From Bacillota bacterium (lineage in GTDB: Bacteria > Bacillota > Clostridia > Oscillospirales > Acutalibacteraceae), in assembly GCA_023417635.1 (NCBI GenBank), contig JAEZFF010000070.1:1-43814 (forward strand): a stretch of DNA of 43,814 nucleotides. The letters are read 5' to 3'. The translations under genes and the position numbers were made by a program. Under the pieces are notes generated by a model. It was not told the DNA's origin and made no database searches. It worked only from the letters and a program-made list of their open reading frames with translations. Positions 22,719 to 30,566 of this stretch are shown piece after piece. How positions within the stretch are numbered: the stretch's first letter is position 1; each line of letters begins with the position of its first letter.

Positions 22719-24834
22719 TTTTTGCTCCCACAAGAAGTATCTCGTCATCCGGCTCCATGCTGGACAGTTCCGTGTCAATGACCATCATAACCTGTTCAAG
22801 GTACATAATACCGGCATAGTCAAGGACCTTCCCGCCTGCGCAGAAATAGATGTCCGGTGTCAGGCGCATATCATCCTTATAGATGGAAAGCTGATCCCAC
22901 ATTTTTGCAAGGTTGTCCCCAACTTCTGACGCTTTGCATTTCAGTGCGGCACCATTCTGACGCTGAATTCGAATGAATCCTTTTTTATCTACAACACGAA
23001 CCGCGTTCATCCCGTCACGCTCTGTTGTAAACACATAAAATACGTTGTTTTCAGCTACAAGCTCAACCTTTTCGACCGGAACATTCATAGACTTGGCCGC
23101 TATTTCCTTCATTTCCGCTTCGGAGCAGCACTTCAGCAGGTCGGTTGTCTGAGCCTGTGTGGACCCAAGCGCAATTGCCTTAATGCGTGACGTCTGGGAA
23201 TCAATCTCTACCTGAACTTCAATGCTGTCAGGGATGGCACCATTTGCAATTGCAAGGTCGGATGCCTCTTTCTTCAATGCCTTAATATCCTGTTTGCTCG
23301 GATTCGGAATGACACGTTCCACAACATCACGAACCATGGCCAGCGCCACACCGATTGACGAGATCACTTCGGCGTTTTCCGGAATGCTGTAGGGGAGGTC
23401 AAGCCTTTTTGCGGAGTAGGGCAGAAGTGCAGCCGCACCGCCGCCGACGCCGACTAATGACATCTGATCTTTTTCAAGCTTGTATTTGAGAGCAAGCGAC
23501 TCAATAACCGGCTGAATTTTCTCAAACGACTTCGCAAGGATTTTTTCAGCAACCTCTTCGACCGTCATATTGAGGTACTTGGCAAGAGGCTCCATGGCTT
23601 TTCTGGCAGAATTTACATTCCCGTAGGAATAATCCTGCGGCTTTACGATGCCAAGGACGTTCGCCGCGCAGCTGTTTGTAATTGTGATTCGTTTGCCGCT
23701 CTTGACGCGGATGCAGACATAGTCGTCGGGGTCGCCTTTTTTCGGGCAGAAAAACTCGAGCTGCGGATCGACAATTTCTTCTTCGGGTGTGTAAACGGTG
23801 TAAGGCATGCCGGCGATGTGCGCGCTGCGCGGGCCGACATCGATAATGCCACTTTTTGAAGCACGAACCATGCTTCCGCCTGCTACACCCAGTACACGGA
23901 CATCGAGCGAATTGATATAGGTGGGGTGGTTGCCGACAATGGAGTAATCAATGGCGGGACGGCCATTCTTGATAACGCCGATATTGGTGCTTGTGCCGCC
24001 GACCTCAAAATAAATACCATTTGAAGCACGCAGATACATCAGCGCGCCCATAACACTTGCTGCCGGGCCGGAAAGCATTGTAAGCACGGGGCGCTTTTTC
24101 ATCTCGGAGATATTCATGACGCCGCCGTCGCCGCGCATGATCATCAGCGGAACTTTTACACCGATGGAACGAACACTGCGTTCGGTACTCTCGGCCGTGT
24201 CAAGCATCTTCGGAAGAATGCTTGCATTGATGGCTGCTGTTCTGGTGCGGCGTGTCAGTCCATACAGTTTGCTGATTTCAGATGCAACGCTGACCGGCAC
24301 ATTCCGTTCCTCAGCTATTTTCTGCACTTCTTCTTCTTCTGTTAAGTCATCCACGCCGAATGCCTTCGATGCAACAATAACCTGAGCGCCTTCGCTCATC
24401 ATTTCATCAATGGCATGTTTCACGTTCTCTTTGTTGAAATCATGTATTTTCAAGTAGCGGTGATGCATCTTGACAAAGCGCCCTGTTCCAAGGTCAATAT
24501 CCGGGATTCGGGTCTGCTTGGCGGCAAGCATGCCTTCCAGTCCGCCTTTTCCCATGCCGAGAACACCGACTTCGGCCACATCGCCCTCAAGCAGGGCATT
24601 GGTTGCCTGTGTTGTACTGTGTGCAATGAAGATTACATCATCCGGGATAATATTGTTTTCAGCCAAACATTTTTTAAACGCCTCTACGACTCCTTCCGAA
24701 ACGCCCAAAGGAGCGTCATGTGTTGTCATAACTGATGATTTTCCGATAATTTTATGTGTAGTATTGTCGATTGCCACGGCCTTGGTGTGGGTTCCTCCCA
24801 CATCGATGCCAACGCGAATTGCGCGGTTACTCAT
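22708..24834 (-). CDS. Stand-alone hydantoinase/oxoprolinase family protein (HyuA type)
   Basis: 708 residues, close to the full length of HyuA subunits. The N-terminal hydantoinase_A_N domain begins with GIDVGGTHTKAVAID (an actin-like phosphate loop, 9-23) and contains HSTTQATNALLEG. The hydantoinase_A core follows with LSGPAASVMGA and EVGGTSTNIGVI around 255-290 and GVGGGAAALLP near 470. Related proteins use ATP to open cyclic amides or carboxylate ketones, normally with a HyuB partner, which is absent here. SD AAGGAGGA precedes the ATG. It follows the carrier gene, so it probably acts on an imported compound. Confidence 0.88.
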   Translation of the reverse strand: MSNRAIRVGIDVGGTHTKAVAIDNTTHKIIGKSSVMTTHDAPLGVSEGVVEAFKKCLAENNIIPDDVIFIAHSTTQATNALLEGDVAEVGVLGMGKGGLEGMLAAKQTRIPDIDLGTGRFVKMHHRYLKIHDFNKENVKHAIDEMMSEGAQVIVASKAFGVDDLTEEEEVQKIAEERNVPVSVASEISKLYGLTRRTRTAAINASILPKMLDTAESTERSVRSIGVKVPLMIMRGDGGVMNISEMKKRPVLTMLSGPAASVMGALMYLRASNGIYFEVGGTSTNIGVIKNGRPAIDYSIVGNHPTYINSLDVRVLGVAGGSMVRASKSGIIDVGPRSAHIAGMPYTVYTPEEEIVDPQLEFFCPKKGDPDDYVCIRVKSGKRITITNSCAANVLGIVKPQDYSYGNVNSARKAMEPLAKYLNMTVEEVAEKILAKSFEKIQPVIESLALKYKLEKDQMSLVGVGGGAAALLPYSAKRLDLPYSIPENAEVISSIGVALAMVRDVVERVIPNPSKQDIKALKKEASDLAIANGAIPDSIEVQVEIDSQTSRIKAIALGSTQAQTTDLLKCCSEAEMKEIAAKSMNVPVEKVELVAENNVFYVFTTERDGMNAVRVVDKKGFIRIQRQNGAALKCKASEVGDNLAKMWDQLSIYKDDMRLTPDIYFCAGGKVLDYAGIMYLEQVMMVIDTELSSMEPDDEILLVGAKNDL

Positions 24835-24905
24835 ATTGAAAGTCCTCCTTCAGGAACAATTGCACCGGTTCCCTCCTGTGAGGGAACCGGCAGTCAAACG
24901 ATCCG

Positions 24906-26195
24906 TTAAACGCAGTAGATGAAATAAACGAGCATACTGTTGATTGCGCAGATAAGCCAGCCCCACGGAACGCCGGTGCGCAGAAAATCTTTTGTGCTGC
25001 ACTTGCTGTAGTTGATTGCCCAAAGGTTCCATGACTGCGTCGGGCAGCAGGAAATATTCATGGTAATGGTCGGGATATACATGAGAGGGAAAAGAATCGT
25101 AGCGGAGTAAATCCCCATACCATTGAGGATGCCCAAAACGGCAGCGCCAGCGCCAAACACAGTCAACGGGCCGCGGAAGAGGCCGAACGGGGCAATCACG
25201 GCAAACAGAATGCAGAGGAACAGAATCTGCCTCGGCATAATCCCGCCGAAAATCTGCTGGAAGAAGAACGAGTCGAAGCCAGCGACCTTATTGAACATCG
25301 GGAGAATGAACAGGAAGCCAAGCAGGGCTGCAACGTCTACAACGCCGTCATAGAAAGTCTTGCTGACCACCTGTGCCGCTTGTTTAAACGATTTAATCTT
25401 TCCGCAGACAAACAGAGCATAAAAACCTGCGACGAGGAAAGCCGGAATCGGCTGCCAGTTGAATGCGATTGTCAGAACAACCGGGATGATGGGGGTAAAT
25501 AGGGCATACCACGGTGCCGGCTTTTCTGTTTCCATGGCGCTGGAGGAGGCGGCCCATGCATGAACCTTCTTCTTTCCTCCAAGTTTAACAGCCAGCATAA
25601 TCAGAACGATGACCAACTGCACAGCCATCGCTGCAAAACCAAATTTGAGGTAGTTATAGTTATATTGGAAGCCTTCAAAGATGCCCTGCATCTGTTTGAA
25701 CAGAACCATGTTGACATACATGCCGGAACCAACCGACATGACATAGGATGACACGGCAACAGCCTGTGGAACACCGAGTGAAAGCATAATGGGGAGCACA
25801 ATCACACCGATTGCAATAACTGCGCCTGCGCCGAATGTGCTTGTGAAGATCAGGCCTGTAACGACGCAGAGCAGCATCGTTGTTAAGATTGAGCGGTCAC
25901 CGCCGAGCTCAACTGTCTTGCGGATAATCGTAGCCGCGATGTTGGTTTTAACGAGGACCTGACCGAACCAGCTGCCGAAGATTACCACAACTGCTGTGGC
26001 ACCCCAGCTTTCCGGTCCGCCTTCGAAAATTTTAACCATGGCATCATTCCAGGTGAGTTTTCCACCAATGATGCCAAGAACCGTCCAGAGAATTGCCATA
26101 ACGAGGAAACCAATCATCAGGTTTCCGCCGCGTACTGCGTAAATAACGAATCCAATAAATGTGATCAGTAGTATAATGCCGATTGCGATATTCAC
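24906..26195 (-). CDS. Ion-coupled carrier of the GntP/CitMHS type
   Basis: About 429 residues from a GTG at 26195, chosen for the GGGAGG eight bases upstream; the frame is open to 26243. Eleven or twelve hydrophobic segments run along the whole length, with a cytoplasmic loop (AWAASSSAMETEKP) near the middle. The two halves have matching features (TSTFGAGAVIAIGVIVLP and FGLFRGPLTVFGAGAAVLG), as in ion-transporter-superfamily carriers for gluconate, citrate and similar acids. Placed directly before HyuA, it is the only uptake system in the operon and so probably imports its substrate, likely an organic or sugar acid. Confidence 0.8.
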   Translation of the reverse strand: MNIAIGIILLITFIGFVIYAVRGGNLMIGFLVMAILWTVLGIIGGKLTWNDAMVKIFEGGPESWGATAVVVIFGSWFGQVLVKTNIAATIIRKTVELGGDRSILTTMLLCVVTGLIFTSTFGAGAVIAIGVIVLPIMLSLGVPQAVAVSSYVMSVGSGMYVNMVLFKQMQGIFEGFQYNYNYLKFGFAAMAVQLVIVLIMLAVKLGGKKKVHAWAASSSAMETEKPAPWYALFTPIIPVVLTIAFNWQPIPAFLVAGFYALFVCGKIKSFKQAAQVVSKTFYDGVVDVAALLGFLFILPMFNKVAGFDSFFFQQIFGGIMPRQILFLCILFAVIAPFGLFRGPLTVFGAGAAVLGILNGMGIYSATILFPLMYIPTITMNISCCPTQSWNLWAINYSKCSTKDFLRTGVPWGWLICAINSMLVYFIYCV

Positions 26196-26316
26196 AGAAA
26201 TACCTCCCTCTAAATTTTGAACACGAACGGATCTATCGAACACACCATTTCACAAAAAGTCCCATGTGCCTGCGAGCCTTCTGAACCTCCTTCCTTATGC
26301 AAAATACTATTGCTTC

Positions 26317-27075
26317 TTAGTGCAACAGTTTATAGACCTCTCCAACAAGACAGCGCTCCGCGGAATGTCCTTTCTCCATGCAAGGATATTCCAGAGCGAT
26401 GGGAACAGATGGAGAGAATTCTCGAATGATTTGCCGCCAGTCGATTTCGCCTGCATCAAGTAAAACCGTATGTACGTCAGGGGCTGTTGCCACATCCTTC
26501 AGATGGATCTCGGTCGTATACCGGGAGAGAGCCCCGGCAGCCATAAGCGGCGATTCCTGCTGCCAAAGCCAATTGCCAATATCGAACGTCATCCCGATGG
26601 AGCCGTTCTGTGCCGCAGTGCACTCCAAAAATTCCTGAATCTTTTTTAGACACCCGTTTTCAGCTGTCTGGTCATTTTCCACGGTCAGGGCAATGCCGCT
26701 GCGGCGGTATAGATTGTTTAAAAACGAAATGTCTTCCTGGCGAACTTTGTCGCCGTACTCTCCGATATTCAGTTTGATGTGTGAGCATCCCATGACGGAA
26801 GCCTCGGCAAAATAACACTCTATGGCCGCTTTCTTCAAAATCCCGCCGTCGAACAGTATGTCCGGAACTGAATAATATAACTGCATTTTCAGTAATTTTG
26901 CTTTTTCATAGATTTCCCGGCACTCGTCAGAAAAGTCCCGGATAAATTCCCGACGTATTTCAGCAGACTGAACTCCGCAGGCTGCAATCGTGTTCAGCAG
27001 CTCAGCCTGTCCCACGCCGCTCTGCAAATCTGGCAAAAAGAAAAGAGTATTTACCATCAGGCGATTTTGTTCCAT
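26317..27075 (-). CDS. Xylose-isomerase-like TIM-barrel sugar isomerase/epimerase
   Basis: About 252 residues from the ATG at 27075, which has GGAAG six bases upstream; an ATG at 27096 is an alternative. AP_endonuc_2 fold: residues typical of the metal site are seen in TVENDQTAENG (Glu near 140), MTFDIGNWLW (Asp near 172), EIHLKDV (His near 200) and ALEYP near the end. Such enzymes epimerise ketoses or keto-acids at C3 or isomerise hydroxypyruvate-like compounds. It is the second gene of the operon, between the LacI regulator and the carrier. Substrate unknown. Confidence 0.82.
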   Translation of the reverse strand: MEQNRLMVNTLFFLPDLQSGVGQAELLNTIAACGVQSAEIRREFIRDFSDECREIYEKAKLLKMQLYYSVPDILFDGGILKKAAIECYFAEASVMGCSHIKLNIGEYGDKVRQEDISFLNNLYRRSGIALTVENDQTAENGCLKKIQEFLECTAAQNGSIGMTFDIGNWLWQQESPLMAAGALSRYTTEIHLKDVATAPDVHTVLLDAGEIDWRQIIREFSPSVPIALEYPCMEKGHSAERCLVGEVYKLLH

Positions 27076-27155
27076 CGTTATCTTCCGGCCTTTCATACAG
27101 CAACCGGAAATGACCCTCTTCCTCTCATTATTGTTTTATCTTCCAGCAGATTTAA

Positions 27156-28202
27156 TTAAGTATTCCCCAGTTCTGTAGAACCACGGACACACAGCTGATT
27201 CGGCAACTCAATCAAGACGGCCTCGGCACCACCCTTGCCCACAATGCGATCCAGCAATGTTTCAGCTGAAAGTGTGCCGACCTTGTAGGAATCCTGTGTG
27301 ATGGTCGTAATCCCCGGTGGGATCAGTGACGCCCAGCCCCAGTCGTCGAATCCGCAGATTCCGAGTTCCCGGGAAATGGGATAGTTCTCTTTCTGCATAC
27401 CCCGTAACACATTCAGCATACAAACGCCGTTCACACAGAAAATAGCCAGACGCTTTCCACAATTTGATTCAATAAAGGTGCGCAGAGAGCGCGAACAGAT
27501 GGAAGGGTCGTCCGTATCAACTAAAAATGTGTTTTCCTCTCCATCTTCGTGGAAAAGTTCCTGCGATGCATCCAGAAATCCTTTATAACGAACCAGACGG
27601 CTGCTGATTTTGCCGTTTCCTTGCGTGAAAAAAGCTACTTTCTCAAATCCATTGGCATGCAGGCGCTGCATGCAGAAATATACGGGACCATAATTTTCCG
27701 TTGTTACCGTATCAATCACACGGTTCGTACTGAGGCAGCGGTCAGCCAAAACGATTGGGATTCCTTTTTTATGCAGATCAATCAAATAATCGTCATTAAA
27801 GCCTGTTGAATTAATGATGAGCCCTTCCACCTGGTCGCTGAGGAGCCGATGGATGCAGTTCAGCTCGCGCTCCGGCTGATTATCGGTGTTTGAGAAAAGA
27901 ACCTGATAGCCGTTCTGTATGCAGACATCATTAATGCCTTTCATTAGGACGGATGAAAAGGGACTTGCAATATCGGCAATAATGCAGCCGATTACGCGGC
28001 TTTTTCTGGTCTTGAGGCTTCGTGCAATATTGCTTGGATGATAATCAAGCTGTTGAATCACACGGTCGATCTCAGCTTTCGTTTTTTCCGACATGAATTC
28101 ATATCTGCCGTTCAAATACCTTGAAACGGTCGTCTTGGAAACTTTAGCAGCGGAGGCCACATGCGCAATTGTGGCATGTTTTTTGCGACTGCTTTCTTCC
28201 AT
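27156..28202 (-). CDS. LacI-family regulator of the catabolic operon
   Basis: 348 residues. The DNA-binding domain (TIAHVASAAKVSKTTVSRYL at ~9-28, hinge near 57-66) and periplasmic-binding-type effector domain (VIGCIIADIASPFSS, GLIINSTG, GICGFDDWGWASLIPPGIT) are complete. It is the first gene of the operon, 60-odd bases downstream of a palindromic operator in its own promoter, so it probably represses itself and the whole operon until a pathway intermediate is bound. Confidence 0.92.
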   Translation of the reverse strand: MEESSRKKHATIAHVASAAKVSKTTVSRYLNGRYEFMSEKTKAEIDRVIQQLDYHPSNIARSLKTRKSRVIGCIIADIASPFSSVLMKGINDVCIQNGYQVLFSNTDNQPERELNCIHRLLSDQVEGLIINSTGFNDDYLIDLHKKGIPIVLADRCLSTNRVIDTVTTENYGPVYFCMQRLHANGFEKVAFFTQGNGKISSRLVRYKGFLDASQELFHEDGEENTFLVDTDDPSICSRSLRTFIESNCGKRLAIFCVNGVCMLNVLRGMQKENYPISRELGICGFDDWGWASLIPPGITTITQDSYKVGTLSAETLLDRIVGKGGAEAVLIELPNQLCVRGSTELGNT

Positions 28203-28265
28203 CCTTATCCCACCTATTTCATAATATTATTTGAAACATTTTTAGAAACCGATACACTAAATCGA

Positions 28266-28287
28266 TTAACGGTACCGGTACACATAA
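28266..28287. promoter_or_regulatory. LacI-type operator palindrome
   Basis: A perfect 10-bp palindrome GTACCGGTAC (28272-28281) centred on CG is flanked by symmetric TTA...TAA arms (28266-28268 and 28285-28287). It sits just after the -10 box of the operon promoter, where repressor binding would block initiation. A weaker palindrome AATCGATT lies alongside at 28260-28267. Confidence 0.7.
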
Positions 28288-28298
28288 CTCTCAAGGTT

Positions 28299-28327
28299 AT
28301 TATATGCAAAATATTATCTGTAGTCAA
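28299..28327 (-). promoter_or_regulatory. Promoter of the ten-gene catabolic operon
   Basis: Minus-strand TTGACT (28322-28327), 17-bp spacer, TATAAT (28299-28304). It directs transcription into the LacI gene and onward to the terminator at 18466. Confidence 0.8.
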
Positions 28328-28512
28328 TACATTTTTGTATATAATTGTGCACAATTTTTTTGACCTTTTTTTATGTGCCTTTTCGCTAATAGAACGCATT
28401 ATGACAATATGACATTTTGAAAAGCATATACTTCGGTCTCCAAGCTTTGCTTCCATGGCTGCGCTAATTTTTTTCATTTTTCAGTCAGCTTAAAATAGAC
28501 GGATATAGAAAG

Positions 28513-28540
28513 GGCCACGAAACATGATAGTTTCGTGGCC
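28513..28540. repeat. Perfect 11-bp inverted repeat (stem-loop)
   Basis: GGCCACGAAAC (28513-28523), six-base loop, GTTTCGTGGCC (28530-28540). It lacks a clear T-run on either strand. The 28203-28712 interval otherwise holds only the operon promoter/operator; no gene is seen. Confidence 0.6.
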
Positions 28541-28712
28541 TCTATGGTGTGGGGCAAGTGTATTATTGTAAGTAATGTCAACTGAACAAAGGCGGAATTT
28601 TGATGGTACATGGTAGAAGCATCCAATTGAAGAGGAAGCGTAAAAATGCAGAGAGAACCTTTCTAAAATTCAGCAGCAAAATTGATATGGCAGCCACATG
28701 CTCCGTTGTGAT

Positions 28713-29228
28713 CTAGAGCTTTATCATAATCAGCCCCAACCCGCATTTACGTTTGGCAAGGCTAAATTTCCGTTTCACTTCCACCCGGTCGCAGATATTG
28801 GTATATTCAAGCTTTCGGTCGACGACGCTGATATCCAATTTGGCGCCGAATTCCACCGGGTTTTTGGCCTTTCCATGGACAACCGGACGCAGATAAGGCT
28901 GTTTGTATTCGTACTGCGGAAAGCCGCAGAAAAATTGTAGGTATGGTCCTTCCTGAATCTGCAGAACTGTTTCTTCGTCCGAAAACCCGTATTCCGATTG
29001 AATGAGGCAAGCTCCAAGAGCCAAACGCAGCGGTTTTGCAACATTCTCCTTCCGGTTTTTGAAAAGTTTCGCATATCGGTGCTCTATTTCATCCCATGGA
29101 ATGTTTTCCACCCGTTTTACCCACCGATTATTCGGACTCATGTGCATTCCGACCGGTTGGCCGAAATTCTCAAGCCTAAGCTGTCCGCTTGCATATTTGT
29201 ATATCCATATTGCCTCATAAATCAGCAT
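28713..29228 (-). pseudogene. Internally deleted DDE transposase (IS5/IS1182-like)
   Basis: 171 codons in one open frame. Residues ~34-115 are the N-terminal DUF772-like domain (NNRWVKRVENIPWDEIEHRY, EYGFSDEETVLQIQEGPYLQ, FFCGFPQYE). The frame then jumps to a middle segment (GKAKNPVEFGAKLDISVVD) and again to the C terminus (NICDRVEVKRKFSLAKRKCG). Complete relatives are more than twice as long, so the catalytic acids are mostly gone. The frame has survived two deletions intact. A hairpin terminator on the other strand lies 160 bp beyond. Confidence 0.75.
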
Positions 29229-29389
29229 TCATGCGGCTTTTTAGCTTGTTTAGCAGGCATTCGTTACAGATATACCAAGTTGCCATTTGGACATAGGAAT
29301 TTGGCTTAGTTGATTTAAAATCCTTCTATGCAACTTATATTGCCTTACGGGCTTTATGCTGATCCATATTGTTACAGGAAAAATAAATG

Positions 29390-29434
29390 AAGCCGATGAA
29401 ACAAGATAATAGTACTTGTCCCGTCGGCTTTTTC
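29390..29434 (+). terminator. Hairpin terminator, plus strand
   Basis: AAGCCGA and TCGGCTT arms with an inner ACAAG/CTTGT pairing are followed by TTTTTC. No plus-strand gene ends here. It may belong to the mobile element. The 29229-29567 interval shows no gene. Confidence 0.5.
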
Positions 29435-29567
29435 ATTTTCACACGTTGCAAATATTGCTCTGTGGAAATCAGTCGGTCCTTTTTTCCCCATTTTTTAGAC
29501 TATGAAATTTCAGCCTGGAATGACCTTACAAAATTGCTTTCAGACGGTGTGGAACGGTTGTAAACAA

Positions 29568-30542
29568 TCAAGAACATAGCGAAGTATGGTTAACACATTC
29601 CACAACTTCCTCCATGGTTGGTATCGCGGAAATAGCACCTTTTCGAATTGTGGTTAGGGAACCTGCGGCATTCGCAAACCGCAGCAAATCCAATATTTCA
29701 TCTTGTTTCCATTTATCCGAATTATGCTTAAGTATTTTGTGCAGGGCCATTCCCCAAAAAGCATCTCCTGCGCCAGTGGTGTCTACGCAAGGAACGTTGT
29801 AAGCGTAAGAACGATAGAAGTTTTCTTTATATAAGCAGAGGCATCCTTGAGGACCTAATGTAACAATTAGAAAAGATATCTTGTTGTTATGTAAAAGTGA
29901 GAGCATTCTTTGTTCTAAATTGCTACCATCAGTTAAAAAAATCAGTTCTTCTTCGGAAAGCTTTACATAATCTGAGAAAGCTATTCCCCGAAGCATCTGC
30001 TCTTTGGCATCCTGCAAATTATCCCACATCATTTGCCGCAAATTGGGGTCAAAAGATATCTTAGCGCCTGCTGCCTTAGCCCTCTGTATGGCGGTAAAGG
30101 TTGTGCTGCGTGATGGTTCCATTGTCATGCTGACCGAACCGAAGTGAACAATCTTCGTATCGGTCAGCTTTTCCATATTAACTTCATTAACAGTCAAGTG
30201 TATATCTGCAGTTCCTTTACGATAAAAGCGAAAACTTCTGTTTCCGGTTCGATCGAGAGATACGAATGCCAGAGTAGTAGGGTATTCCTTGCTTTTTATC
30301 ATGCCTGATGTATCAATTCCTATTGACGATAAGGTCTCATCCAAAAAATCACCGAATCGATCCTGCCCAACTTTACTAAAAATGGCAGTATGGTCACCCA
30401 TTTTAGAGGCACAGGCTAAAACATTAGCTGGCGCACCGCCCGCATTCCCTTCATACAAAAGAGTTTTCGTCTTGGAATCCCGTGAGTTAAAATCAATAAG
30501 ACATTCGCCAATTGCGGTTATATCGTATTTTTTCGTTTTCAT
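29568..30542 (-). CDS. Fructokinase (PfkB family)
   Basis: 324 residues. Sugar-binding start (IGECLIDF, EGNAGGAPANVLAC at 31-45), FDPNLRQMMW near 164-173 and the ATP motif DTTGAGDAFWG (254-264, catalytic Asp260) are all present. It would phosphorylate the free fructose released by the two GH32 enzymes encoded just upstream. It is the last gene of the fructan operon. Other hexose substrates are possible, but context favours fructose. Confidence 0.9.
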   Translation of the reverse strand: MKTKKYDITAIGECLIDFNSRDSKTKTLLYEGNAGGAPANVLACASKMGDHTAIFSKVGQDRFGDFLDETLSSIGIDTSGMIKSKEYPTTLAFVSLDRTGNRSFRFYRKGTADIHLTVNEVNMEKLTDTKIVHFGSVSMTMEPSRSTTFTAIQRAKAAGAKISFDPNLRQMMWDNLQDAKEQMLRGIAFSDYVKLSEEELIFLTDGSNLEQRMLSLLHNNKISFLIVTLGPQGCLCLYKENFYRSYAYNVPCVDTTGAGDAFWGMALHKILKHNSDKWKQDEILDLLRFANAAGSLTTIRKGAISAIPTMEEVVECVNHTSLCS

Positions 30543-30566
30543 TTATATTCATCCACCCTTCAATTA

